64,000 nt of DNA from Candidatus Anaerostipes excrementavium (GCA_019114985.1 DXEM01000004.1:39721-103720), one strand, 5' to 3'; numbered from the stretch's first letter, positions 26,258 through 34,799 are shown. Notes: generated by a model from the letters alone, not told the origin. Numbers and translations: made by a program.

Positions 26258-28461
26258 ACCGTATGTGGAAAGAATACTCTGTAGGTTTTATCAGGAAGAA
26301 TCGTGCATCCAGTCTTTCTATTATGATTGCGGCTTTTATCTCTGCATTGTTTTTATCATTGCTTTGCAGCCTGTTTTTTAATTTGTGGAATTACGAAATT
26401 AAAACAACAATTCATGAGGAAGGAAACTGGCAGGGACGCATTTCCGGAACATTTGATGAAGATACGATAACCTCTATTAAAAATTTTGAAAATGTTAAAA
26501 CAGCCAAAATTAATAAAGAACTTTCTAATGAACAAAGCGTAGTAATTGATATTTGTTTTCAGAACATGAGAATGATTTATCAGGATATGCCTTTGATTGC
26601 CGAGCAGTTGGAGATAGATGCATCGGCAATATCTTATCATGAAACGTTATTATCAAATTATTTCATTCATGATCCACAGAATGCGAGCCCGCCTTTATTG
26701 CTGACGTTTTATACGGCTATTTTACTGATTGTATCGTTTTCATTGATTTTAATAATCCACAATGCTTTTGCTGTATCTATGAATGCCCGGATCCATCAAT
26801 TTGGGATTTTTTCCAGTATAGGAGCCACGCCGGGACAAATACGCCTTTGTTTATTACAAGAAGCAGCAGTACTTTGTATAGTTCCTATTTTGATTGGGAG
26901 CATTGCTGGTATCGTCTTGAGTTTTGGATCAATTCAGCTCGCCAACATGCTTGCTTCCGGGGTTGTTGGCCGGCAAGAAGCCCATTTTACTTATCACCCG
27001 GCTGTATTTCTTATTACCATTTTAGCTGCGGTTGTGACTGTATTGATTTCCGCATGGCTGCCCGCAAGAAAATTGAGTAAGCGAACACCTCTTGAAGCGA
27101 TTAAAAATACTGATGAGTTTTTCTTAAAACGAAGGAGAAAATCTCATATTCTCAGCCTGCTTTTTGGAATAGAAGGAGAACTGGCAGGAAATGCGCTAAA
27201 AGCGCAGAAAAAAGCTATGCGAACTTCCACACTGTCTTTGACACTTTCTTTTATGGGTTTCACACTTATGCTATGCTTCCTTACTCTTTCAAAAATCAGC
27301 ACAAACCATACTTACTTTGAACGCTATCAAAATGCCTGGGATGTGATGATAACGCTGAAGGATTGCGATATAAGGGATTTTAAACAGACCAAGGATTTAT
27401 CTCAAGAGAAAGAAATAAATTTTGTTGTTTATCAAAAAGCAAATGCAATATGCTGTATTCCAAAAGCCAGTATGAGTGAGGATGTCCTTCGGCGGGGCGG
27501 TTTGGAGGCCTTGGCTGGAAATGATATTCGTGCAAAAGGAGAAAATTATTTGATTGAGGCTCCAATAATTATTATGGATGATGATGGATTCAAAGATTAT
27601 TGTCAGCAAATTGGTGTGCCTGCAGACATTGCCGGAAGCATTGTTCTAAATCGGATTTGGGATAATAAAAACAGCAATTTCCGTTATAAGGAATACATCC
27701 CATTTCTTTCGGAAGAACAGGATACAATTATGATACAGAATGCGGAACAAACAGAAAAATCATTTGAACTTCCTGTACTTACATATGCAAAAGAACCGCC
27801 GGTTTTAAGGGAAGAATATGATAATTATGCGTTAATCCAGGTTATTCCTCTCTCATTGTGGGAGCAAATGTCCGGAGTCATACAAGATACCGAAACAGAT
27901 ACTTACATACGTGTGCTGGCAAAGGATGAAGCGACACTTTCTGAATTGAATACGGTGGAAACGGATTTATCTAAAATTCTTAATCAGAAATATGATTTCG
28001 AAATAGAAAACCGTATTCAGGAAAAGATAGATAATGATAATATGTACAATGGTTATATGTTCGTTATCGGAGCACTGTGCGCTTTGCTTGCCGTTATTGG
28101 TATCGCTAATGTATTCTCAAATACATTAGGTTTTATCCGGCAAAGAAAAAGAGAATTTGCAAGATATATCTCCATAGGAATGACACCTGGGAGTATGAGG
28201 AAAATGTTTTATATTGAAGCCTTTGTGATAGCATGGCGGCCGTTCTTTATAACATTGCCTCTTACTGTGATTTTTGTAAGCTTTATGATAACTGCAAGCT
28301 ATCTGAATCCTGAGGAATTTTTTACAGAAGCGCCAATCATACCGATTCTTCTATTTATTCTAACGATTTTCGGATTTGTTTTGCTGGCTTACTATATTGG
28401 CGGACGAAAGATTATGAATTGTAATCTAACAGATGTATTAAGAAATGATAATATGATTTAA
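26254..28461 (+). CDS. FtsX-type ABC transporter permease
   Basis: A 735-residue permease with two FtsX cores. Predicted helices: one near the N-terminus (about 15-40), three at about 155-180, 205-235 and 250-275, one at about 325-350, and three at about 605-635, 660-685 and 695-720; two large external domains lie between (about 45-150 and 355-600). This eight-helix plan is of the MacB/LolC kind rather than the ten-helix BceB plan. A GTG at 26254 is chosen because it overlaps the ATPase stop (GTGA) and has GGAGAAAGG 6 bases upstream; in-frame ATGs lie at 26239 and 26263. Substrate unknown. Confidence 0.88.
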   Translation: MNRMWKEYSVGFIRKNRASSLSIMIAAFISALFLSLLCSLFFNLWNYEIKTTIHEEGNWQGRISGTFDEDTITSIKNFENVKTAKINKELSNEQSVVIDICFQNMRMIYQDMPLIAEQLEIDASAISYHETLLSNYFIHDPQNASPPLLLTFYTAILLIVSFSLILIIHNAFAVSMNARIHQFGIFSSIGATPGQIRLCLLQEAAVLCIVPILIGSIAGIVLSFGSIQLANMLASGVVGRQEAHFTYHPAVFLITILAAVVTVLISAWLPARKLSKRTPLEAIKNTDEFFLKRRRKSHILSLLFGIEGELAGNALKAQKKAMRTSTLSLTLSFMGFTLMLCFLTLSKISTNHTYFERYQNAWDVMITLKDCDIRDFKQTKDLSQEKEINFVVYQKANAICCIPKASMSEDVLRRGGLEALAGNDIRAKGENYLIEAPIIIMDDDGFKDYCQQIGVPADIAGSIVLNRIWDNKNSNFRYKEYIPFLSEEQDTIMIQNAEQTEKSFELPVLTYAKEPPVLREEYDNYALIQVIPLSLWEQMSGVIQDTETDTYIRVLAKDEATLSELNTVETDLSKILNQKYDFEIENRIQEKIDNDNMYNGYMFVIGALCALLAVIGIANVFSNTLGFIRQRKREFARYISIGMTPGSMRKMFYIEAFVIAWRPFFITLPLTVIFVSFMITASYLNPEEFFTEAPIIPILLFILTIFGFVLLAYYIGGRKIMNCNLTDVLRNDNMI

Positions 28462-28471
28462 GTATGTGTAT

Positions 28472-28517
28472 GTGGAATGGACAATATTCAAATGATCCAT
28501 TCCACTCTTTGCTTTTT
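28472..28517 (+). terminator. Intrinsic terminator after the ABC transporter
   Basis: Perfect 10-bp stem GTGGAATGGA / TCCATTCCAC with a 14-base loop, then a T-rich tail ending in T5. It lies between this unit and the convergent recombinase gene. Confidence 0.8.
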
Positions 28518-28547
28518 CACTGTACTTTGTATGTCATTGTCATCGAA

Positions 28548-29630
28548 TCAAGATTCTTCCTGCGGCAGTGTTTTCTCTCTTAAAATAACTTTCCCTGCTG
28601 CCTGCCGCCTTCTTGTATCAGACATAGCTGCATAATGTTTCCTTGTGGTATTGACGTCGGAGTGGCCTAATACCTCAGCGACCAGATAAATATCGTCGGT
28701 TTCCTGATAGAGGGAAGTACCATAAGTGCTGCGAAGCTTATGCGGTGTAATCTTCTTAAGAGGTGTAACTTCCTTTGCATACTTCTTAACCAGATTTTGT
28801 ACTGCCTGCACACCGATTCGTTTTCTCTGCATAGAGTAGAATAATGCGTCTTCATGACCTTCTCTTGGGATAACCTTGCTTCGTGATCCTTGAATATATT
28901 GTTCCAGCGCATCTGCCACCTCATTCCCAAAATAAACCGTCATTTCTTTCCGGCCTTTTCGGATTACGTGAAGTCCATTGCTTCGAAAATCCACATCATC
29001 AAGATTCAGACCGACCAATTCGGATACACGGATTCCGGTGCCAAGCAAAAGTGTGATGATCGCAAGATCTCGTTCCTTCGTCTTTTCATAATAGGCTCGC
29101 CGCTGCCCGGTTAAATGTTCTCCTCCTTTTTCTACGAAATCAAGAAGAGAAGCGACTTCATCCGGCTCCAGGCGAATGATTTCTTTTTCACGAATCTTTG
29201 GCATATCAACCAGAAGCGTTGGATTCTTCTCAATAAGCTGTCTTTTATAATAGTAAGCATAAAAAGACCGCAAAGCAGACATTTTGCGAAAAACTCCTTG
29301 TTCGGTATTTTGCATATGTTTGTGATTGTCGTCGGATTCATAAACTTTGAGATATTCCATATATTCTTCCAGATCTACCGATTCGATCCGATCCAGGTCG
29401 GGGACTTGAAAATCCTGAATCGAGTAGTTACGGTAAGCAGGATTTTCTTCCATAAGAAAATGAAAAAATACTCGGATATCATAGGCATAAGCGATTCTTG
29501 TCCGCACCTGTGTCGTGGAATCAATGGCACGAAAGAAATCTTTCGCGAACGGAGGAAGGGTACGAATCAATTCTCTTAATTTTATTGTTTGTCTTGCATT
29601 TAAATCGTCATAATAAGTTGGTGCCTTCAT
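28548..29630 (-). CDS. Tyrosine recombinase, Xer-like
   Basis: A 360-residue site-specific recombinase. The N-terminal core-binding domain covers about 25-145 and the catalytic domain about 150-345, with R201 (GTGIRVSEL), a lysine in HVIRKGRKE (near 225), H297 and R300 (PHKLRSTYG), H323 (LGHSDVNTT) and nucleophile Y333 (KHYAAM). The set is complete, so it should be active. Length resembles XerS of streptococci, so it could be the chromosome dimer resolvase, but an integrase remnant cannot be excluded. The start at 29630 has GGAGGAATATCAC upstream and a consensus-like promoter at 29677-29705. Confidence 0.88.
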   Translation of the reverse strand: MKAPTYYDDLNARQTIKLRELIRTLPPFAKDFFRAIDSTTQVRTRIAYAYDIRVFFHFLMEENPAYRNYSIQDFQVPDLDRIESVDLEEYMEYLKVYESDDNHKHMQNTEQGVFRKMSALRSFYAYYYKRQLIEKNPTLLVDMPKIREKEIIRLEPDEVASLLDFVEKGGEHLTGQRRAYYEKTKERDLAIITLLLGTGIRVSELVGLNLDDVDFRSNGLHVIRKGRKEMTVYFGNEVADALEQYIQGSRSKVIPREGHEDALFYSMQRKRIGVQAVQNLVKKYAKEVTPLKKITPHKLRSTYGTSLYQETDDIYLVAEVLGHSDVNTTRKHYAAMSDTRRRQAAGKVILREKTLPQEES

Positions 29631-29676
29631 GTGATATTCCTCCGTTTTTTGGTTTTGTTCACCCTGTATACAAGTT

Positions 29677-29705
29677 ATTTTAGCATATGGATTTTTTCGG
29701 GTCAA
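29677..29705 (-). promoter_or_regulatory. Promoter of the recombinase gene
   Basis: On the minus strand TTGACC, 17 bases, TAAAAT, ending 46 bases before the recombinase ATG. Confidence 0.7.
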
Positions 29706-29738
29706 ATCAGAATAATCGATTAAAAAATCGGAATTCTG

Positions 29739-29747
29739 TGGTATACT
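29739..29747 (+). promoter_or_regulatory. Extended -10 promoter for the OLD-family gene
   Basis: TGGTATACT (extended -10) lies 45 bases before the ATG at 29793 and is divergent from the recombinase promoter; no clear -35. Confidence 0.5.
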
Positions 29748-29792
29748 GTTCTTGTAGATATGCCGGAAACAATCATCAGCAGGAGGATGTCT

Positions 29793-31652
29793 ATGGAGAT
29801 TACCAGTCTGTCCATTCGAAATTTTAAATCGATCCGTCACATGGAATTAAAAGCAATCGATACGGCTTTGATTTTGGTCGGGCGAAACAACGCGGGAAAG
29901 TCTTCGGTACTTCATGCGTTAAGAGCCGTGGAAGGATCTTATGAGATTACCGATTCTGATTTTAATGAGACGAAGCAGAATATCGAGATCCGCATTTCTC
30001 TGTCGATTTCCAAAGAAGATCTTCAAATCTTCCACAAAAACGGATATGTCAGCCAGTACAAAAAATATGATTTGTGGGAAAGAGATTTTTGTGCGAAACT
30101 GCCTTCCTACCAAAATGGTAGTTTAACATTTACCTTTATTGCGAATAAAGAAGGTAAGAGACGCTTTTATGATGGGATGAAGAAACATAATAAATATATT
30201 CCGGAAATCTTCCCGCCGATTTATTTTATCGGAACAGAGCGAAATTTATGGCAGATGCAGCAGGATCTGCTCCTGATTCAGGAAGCGGATCTTATCAAAC
30301 TGATGCGTACCAATTGCTGTATGTTTGACGAGGCCAAGCCATGTCATCATTGTTTCCAGTGCATCGGTCTGATCGATCAGAAAGTGCCGCAGGCTTTGAA
30401 TGCCTTTGAAGCAGCAAAATTGTTCGAATATAAGCTTTATCAGCTGAATATCGATCAATTCGAGAAACGTGTCAATCAAAGTTTCCATAAGAACGGCGGG
30501 CATGAGGATATTATCTTTTCTATGAATTATGACGTCAATGAGATGCTCCAGATTGACGCGGAAGCTTATAATCAGGAAAGAGATGCTGTGGTTCCGGTAC
30601 AAAAGCTTGGACGCGGCATGAAAAGCATTTATATGCTGTCTCTGATGGAGGCTTATGCAGAGGATGCCAATCGGATTCCATCGATTATCATGGTAGAAGA
30701 TCCGGAAATGTTCCTGCATCCAAAACTTCAAAAAACTTCCAGCGAGATTTTATATCGGCTTTCAAAGAAAAATCAGGTAATCTTTACCACACATTCTCCT
30801 CATTTATTGTCGAATTTCGGAAGCCGCCAGATTCGCCAAATCGTTCTGGATGAAGATGCCTATTCGGTTGCAAAGGAAAAAACGAATATCGGGGCAATCC
30901 TAGACGATTTGGGATATAATGCAGCGGATCTGATGAATGTAGATTTTGTCTTTATCGTGGAAGGAAAACAAGACAAATATCGTCTCCCTATGCTGCTGGA
31001 GCATTATTATTCGGAGATTCATGGAGAGGACGGAAGGTTAAGCAGGATTGCCATTCTTACGACCAACAGCTGCACCAACATCAAGACTTATGCTAATTTA
31101 AAATATATGAATCAGGTCTACATGAGAGATCAGTTTTTAATGATTCGGGACAGTGACGGGAAAGATCCGGAGGAACTTGGGAGACAGTTATGTAAATATT
31201 ATGATGAACGGAATCTGACTGACGTAGACCAGCTGCCGAAAGTCACCAGGCGGAATGTGCTGATCTTAAAATATTATTCTTTTGAAAATTATTTTTTGAA
31301 TCCTGAAGTTATGCGGAAACTGGAGATTATTCCATCGGAAGAATCTTTTTATCAAACCCTGTTTGACAAATGGAAAGAATATCTGCACCGGTTAAAGAGC
31401 GGACAGCATCTGCTTCAAATCATGGGCAGAGATTTCCAATCGCCCCAGGATATAAAAGAACATTTGGAATTGATTAAGATTTATCTAAGAGGTCATAATC
31501 TATTTGATATCTATTATGGCCCTTACAAGAGACAGGAAAAAGAACTTTTGAAAAAGTATATTGCGATCGCGCCGCGAGATGATTTTAAAGATATTTTGGA
31601 TGCCATTGACGATTTTATTTATTTTAAGAGTAAAACGAAACAAGAATCATAA
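29793..31652 (+). CDS. OLD-family ATP-dependent endonuclease (AAA ATPase + TOPRIM)
   Basis: A 619-residue protein. The ABC-like ATPase half has SIRNFKSIRHMEL at the N-terminus, Walker A GRNNAGKSS (30-38), a signature-like LGRGMKS, Walker B IIMVEDPEMFLHP and the H-loop TTHSPHLL. The second half is a TOPRIM nuclease domain: DFVFIVEGKQDKYRL holds the conserved glutamate and MIRDSDGKD the aspartates. A cysteine/histidine cluster is inserted in the ATPase half at residues 175-190 (CC...CHHCFQC), which is not a usual part of the family. OLD proteins include phage P2 Old and Gabija GajA; no GajB-like helicase is adjacent. ATG at 29793 is chosen for the GGAGG six bases upstream. A flavin reductase-rubredoxin gene follows after 25 bases. 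Confidence 0.85.
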   Translation: MEITSLSIRNFKSIRHMELKAIDTALILVGRNNAGKSSVLHALRAVEGSYEITDSDFNETKQNIEIRISLSISKEDLQIFHKNGYVSQYKKYDLWERDFCAKLPSYQNGSLTFTFIANKEGKRRFYDGMKKHNKYIPEIFPPIYFIGTERNLWQMQQDLLLIQEADLIKLMRTNCCMFDEAKPCHHCFQCIGLIDQKVPQALNAFEAAKLFEYKLYQLNIDQFEKRVNQSFHKNGGHEDIIFSMNYDVNEMLQIDAEAYNQERDAVVPVQKLGRGMKSIYMLSLMEAYAEDANRIPSIIMVEDPEMFLHPKLQKTSSEILYRLSKKNQVIFTTHSPHLLSNFGSRQIRQIVLDEDAYSVAKEKTNIGAILDDLGYNAADLMNVDFVFIVEGKQDKYRLPMLLEHYYSEIHGEDGRLSRIAILTTNSCTNIKTYANLKYMNQVYMRDQFLMIRDSDGKDPEELGRQLCKYYDERNLTDVDQLPKVTRRNVLILKYYSFENYFLNPEVMRKLEIIPSEESFYQTLFDKWKEYLHRLKSGQHLLQIMGRDFQSPQDIKEHLELIKIYLRGHNLFDIYYGPYKRQEKELLKKYIAIAPRDDFKDILDAIDDFIYFKSKTKQES

Positions 31653-31677
31653 AACAGATAGCTGAAAGGAGGCTGCT

Positions 31678-32289
31678 ATGAAAAATCAAGCTGCAATGTT
31701 CAAACTTACGTACGGATTGTTCGTACTTTCTGCCAAGGAAGGGGAGAAGGATAACGGATGTATTGTCAATACGGTCCAACAGGTAACTGATACACCGAAC
31801 CGAATTGCCGTGACGGTAAATAAGTCCAATTACACCCATGATATGATTCTAAAAACCGGTCGATTTAACGTTTCCATTCTATCCGAGGATGCATCTTTTG
31901 AAATCTTTCAGCATTTCGGTTTTCAAAGCGGAAGAGATGTAGATAAGTTTGCAGACTGGAACAATTATAAGCGGGCAGAGAATCAAATTACCTACATTAC
32001 GAAAGGAACCAATGGATATTTGTGCGGAAAAGTCATCGATACGATGGATCTTGGAACACATACTTTCTTTTTGGCAGAAGTGGAAGATGGAGATATTTTA
32101 AATGATACAGAATCCGTTACTTATTCCTATTATCACAAAAACATCAAACCACAGCCAAAAGAAACAAAGAAAACAGGATGGAGATGCAAAATCTGCGGTT
32201 ATGTTTATGAGGGAGAGGAACTTCCGCCGGATTTCATTTGCCCTCTATGCAAACATGGAGCATCTGACTTTGAAAAAATCGAATCTTAG
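31678..32289 (+). CDS. Flavin reductase-rubredoxin fusion (high-molecular-weight rubredoxin, Hrb-like)
   Basis: A 203-residue protein. Residues about 5-150 form an FMN-binding flavin-reductase split-barrel domain (KLTYGLFVLSAKEG, CIVNTVQQVTD, RFNVSILSED), and about 165-203 a rubredoxin domain with two iron-binding pairs, CKICGY and CPLCKHG. Fusions of this type (Hrb of Moorella) pass electrons from NAD(P)H to flavodiiron proteins that reduce oxygen or nitric oxide in anaerobes. AAAGGAGGCTGCT precedes the ATG. Only 25 bases separate it from the OLD-family gene and no terminator is seen between, so co-transcription is likely. Confidence 0.92.
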   Translation: MKNQAAMFKLTYGLFVLSAKEGEKDNGCIVNTVQQVTDTPNRIAVTVNKSNYTHDMILKTGRFNVSILSEDASFEIFQHFGFQSGRDVDKFADWNNYKRAENQITYITKGTNGYLCGKVIDTMDLGTHTFFLAEVEDGDILNDTESVTYSYYHKNIKPQPKETKKTGWRCKICGYVYEGEELPPDFICPLCKHGASDFEKIES

Positions 32290-32291
32290 GA

Positions 32292-32320
32292 TTGATTTCA
32301 CTCAGCTCCAATGTTATAAT
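32292..32320 (+). promoter_or_regulatory. Promoter of the T-box/thrS unit
   Basis: TTGATT, 17 bases, perfect TATAAT at 32315-32320, directly after the stop of the Hrb-like gene. Confidence 0.75.
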
Positions 32321-32335
32321 GTGTGAGAAATAGGA

Positions 32336-32565
32336 AAACGTTGAAGAGAAGAGTAATCTGTGAAAGGCTTCCAGAGAGAGATGCATATTGCTGAGAGCAT
32401 CTTAAGCGTCATAGCAGATGAAGACCACCTCTGAGTGGCTGCAAACCAGCCCGGCCGACACCGTTAACGTCATGAATGAGAGGCCTGCCGCCAGGCAGCA
32501 GGCAACCAGGGTGGAACCGCGATCATACGTCCCATGGATCTTTACAGGATTCATGGGTTTTTTAT
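32336..32565 (+). promoter_or_regulatory. T-box riboswitch, threonine specific
   Basis: The leader has the typical T-box order: stem I with GAAGAGAAGAGTAA, the distal GCTGAGAG motif (32390-32397), a probable specifier ACC in GAAGACCACC (about 32420-32429), the T-box AGGGTGGAACCGCG at 32508-32521 and a terminator made of CCCATGGATC and GATTCATGGG followed by T6 (32531-32564). ACC is a threonine codon, in agreement with thrS downstream. Uncharged tRNA-Thr should favour the antiterminator and let transcription into thrS. The exact specifier is read by eye. Confidence 0.9.
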
Positions 32566-32574
32566 TTCAGTGGA

Positions 32575-32631
32575 AGATGTCGCCAAGCGACCCTCCGCAG
32601 GCGGAGAATCCAGCAAGCAGGATTCTTTTTG
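32575..32631 (+). repeat. Dispersed structured repeat, copy B (3' part), between T-box and thrS
   Basis: Contains the hairpin GTCGC-CAA-GCGAC (32579-32591), CTCCG-CAGG-CGGAG (32593-32606) and the terminal stem GAATCC...GGATTC with T5 (32606-32630). It matches the 3' half of copies A and D and has one base deleted in the terminal loop. Its position puts a second potential intrinsic terminator downstream of the T-box decision point. Confidence 0.8.
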
Positions 32632-32685
32632 TTTCAATGTTTACCTGCATGGAAAAGAAAGTGATTATGAAAAGGAGATAGAGAC

Positions 32686-34614
32686 ATGAAAATTACATTA
32701 AAAGATGGCTCCGTAAAAGAATACGGACAGGCAATGTCTGTGATCGACATTGCAAAGGATATCAGCGAAGGACTTGCGCGCGCTGCATGTGCGGGGGAAT
32801 TAAATGGAGAAGTCGTTGACTTAAGAACAGTCGTTGACGAAGACAGTCAATTAAATATCCTTACTTTTGATTCCGATGAGGGGAAAAAAGCATTCCGTCA
32901 CACGGCTTCTCATATTCTGGCACAGGCAGTAAAGCGAATTTATCCGGAGACAAAACTGGCAATCGGTCCTTCCATTGACAACGGATTTTATTATGATATG
33001 GAAAAAGATACGCCATTTACTCAGGATGATCTGGCAAAAATCGAAGCAGAGATGAAAAAAATCGTAAAAGAGAATCTGGAAATCACCTGCTTCACAAAAC
33101 CAAGAGAAGAAGCGATTGCTTTCATGAAGGAACGCAAGGAACCATATAAAGTTGAGCTGATTGAAGATCTTCCGGAAGATTCGATTATCAGTTTCTATCA
33201 GCAGGGAGAATTCGTAGATCTTTGTGCCGGACCGCATTTGATGACGACCAAACCGGTCAAAGCATTCAAACTTACCAGCATTGCCGGCGCTTACTGGCGT
33301 GGAGATGAAAAGAACCAAATGCTGACACGTATCTATGGAACAGCATTTACAAAGAAAGCCGAATTAAAAGACTACCTGACCATGATGGAAGAAGCGAAAA
33401 AACGTGACCATCGAAAACTCGGAAAAGAACTGGGGCTTTTCATGATGAGAGAAGAAGGACCGGGATTCCCGTTTTTCCTTCCGAATGGAATGGTTCTTAA
33501 AAATACATTGTTGGATTATTGGAGAGAGATCCATACAAAAGCCGGATACGTGGAAATATCTACTCCGATTATGTTAAGCCGTCATCTCTGGGAGACATCC
33601 GGCCACTGGGATCATTATAAAGAAAACATGTATACAACAGTAATCGATGAGGAAGATTTCGCAATCAAGCCAATGAACTGCCCAGGCGGTGTTTTGGTAT
33701 ATCAGTCTGAGCCTCGTTCTTACCGTGATCTTCCGCTTCGTATGGGAGAACTTGGACTTGTCCATCGTCATGAGAAATCCGGACAGCTTCATGGATTAAT
33801 GCGTGTACGCTGCTTCACACAGGATGACGCACATATCTTCATGACGCCGGAACAGATCAAAGATGAGATTAAAGGCGTTGCAGAACTGATCGATCAGGTT
33901 TACAGCTTATTTGGATTTAAATATCATGTAGAATTGTCTACTCGTCCGGAAGACAGTATGGGAAGCGATGAAGATTGGGAACTTGCAACAGATTCCCTCC
34001 GTGCCGCTTTGGAAGATCTGGGACTTGATTATGTGGTAAATGAAGGAGACGGAGCTTTCTACGGACCAAAAATCGATTTCCACCTGGAAGATTCCATCGG
34101 AAGAACCTGGCAGTGCGGAACGATTCAGTTGGATTTCCAGCTTCCTCTTCGGTTTGATCTGCATTATGTGGGAGCAGATGGAGAGAAACATCGTCCGATT
34201 ATGATCCATCGTGTTGCTTTTGGCTCCATTGAACGTTTTATCGGTATTTTGATCGAGCATTTCGCAGGAGCATTCCCAACATGGCTGGCGCCGGTACAGG
34301 TCAAAGTCATTCCGATCTCCGATAAACATCTGGAATACGGACAGGAAGTCTTAAACGCCTTAAAGGCAGCAGGAATCCGCGCCCAAATCGATACGAGAGC
34401 TGAAAAGATGGGATATAAGATCCGTGAAGCACAGCTTCACAAGATTCCATATATGTTAGTTGTCGGCGGCAAAGAAGAAGAGAATCATGCAGTCTCTGTA
34501 AGAAGCCGTTTCAAAGGCGATGAAGGACAGAAATCCCTGGCTGATTTTATTGCAGATATCAAAACAGAAATCGATGATAAAATCAATCGCCCGATAGAAA
34601 AAGACGAAAAGTAA
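32686..34614 (+). CDS. thrS: Threonyl-tRNA synthetase
   Basis: Class II aminoacyl-tRNA synthetase charging tRNA-Thr. The 642-residue protein has the TGS domain (1-62), the editing domain with HTASHILAQAVKR (about 72-84) and a HxxxH zinc-like pattern, the catalytic core with motif 1, RHEKSGQLHGLMRVR (motif 2, about 363-377) and motif 3 (HRVAFGSIERF), and the anticodon-binding domain (about 535-640). AAAGGAGATAGAGAC precedes the ATG. Controlled by the T-box upstream. Confidence 0.97.
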   Translation: MKITLKDGSVKEYGQAMSVIDIAKDISEGLARAACAGELNGEVVDLRTVVDEDSQLNILTFDSDEGKKAFRHTASHILAQAVKRIYPETKLAIGPSIDNGFYYDMEKDTPFTQDDLAKIEAEMKKIVKENLEITCFTKPREEAIAFMKERKEPYKVELIEDLPEDSIISFYQQGEFVDLCAGPHLMTTKPVKAFKLTSIAGAYWRGDEKNQMLTRIYGTAFTKKAELKDYLTMMEEAKKRDHRKLGKELGLFMMREEGPGFPFFLPNGMVLKNTLLDYWREIHTKAGYVEISTPIMLSRHLWETSGHWDHYKENMYTTVIDEEDFAIKPMNCPGGVLVYQSEPRSYRDLPLRMGELGLVHRHEKSGQLHGLMRVRCFTQDDAHIFMTPEQIKDEIKGVAELIDQVYSLFGFKYHVELSTRPEDSMGSDEDWELATDSLRAALEDLGLDYVVNEGDGAFYGPKIDFHLEDSIGRTWQCGTIQLDFQLPLRFDLHYVGADGEKHRPIMIHRVAFGSIERFIGILIEHFAGAFPTWLAPVQVKVIPISDKHLEYGQEVLNALKAAGIRAQIDTRAEKMGYKIREAQLHKIPYMLVVGGKEEENHAVSVRSRFKGDEGQKSLADFIADIKTEIDDKINRPIEKDEK

Positions 34615-34628
34615 AAGAAAAAATACAG

Positions 34629-34680
34629 CCGATCCTTGGAAGTCAAGAAAAACATATGGATAACCGAGGATCGGTTTTTT
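34629..34680 (+). terminator. Intrinsic terminator of thrS
   Basis: CCGATCCTTGG pairs with CCGAGGATCGG (one mismatch) around a long A-rich loop, followed by T6. Confidence 0.8.
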
Positions 34681-34683
34681 CTT

Positions 34684-34750
34684 CCATAGTAAACTTCACT
34701 CCTATAAAAGAAAAATGCTCCGCGAGGATCGCACTGCAGGATTCTTTTTT
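34684..34750 (+). repeat. Dispersed structured repeat, copy C (internally deleted)
   Basis: Keeps the 5' module (CCATAGTAAACTTCACTCCTAT, a degraded version of the copy A inverted repeat, here described only by its ends CCATAGT and CTCCTAT), the A-rich joint and ATGCTCCGCGAGGATCGC, then jumps at CACTGC to the tail GCAGGATTCTTTTTT. The middle hairpins are missing, consistent with a deletion between short GC direct repeats. Confidence 0.7.
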
Positions 34751-34799
34751 ATATCTGTAAAAGAAACGTGCATTTTTGTCAAATGAAATTGGTGGAATT

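Noticed and set aside
26239..28461. BceB identity for the permease
   Set aside because: The helix plan has two large external domains and eight helices, unlike the ten-helix BceB layout.
29793..31652. Gabija defence system
   Set aside because: The protein resembles GajA in domains, but no UvrD-like GajB gene is beside it; the neighbour is a flavin reductase-rubredoxin.
23597..32289. Prophage or integrative element around the recombinase
   Set aside because: No structural, packaging, conjugation or att direct-repeat signals were seen; only a recombinase and a possible composition change.
32418..32681. Two reading frames of 62-87 codons in the thrS leader
   Set aside because: They overlap the T-box antiterminator, the terminator and the repeat; a riboswitch explains the sequence.
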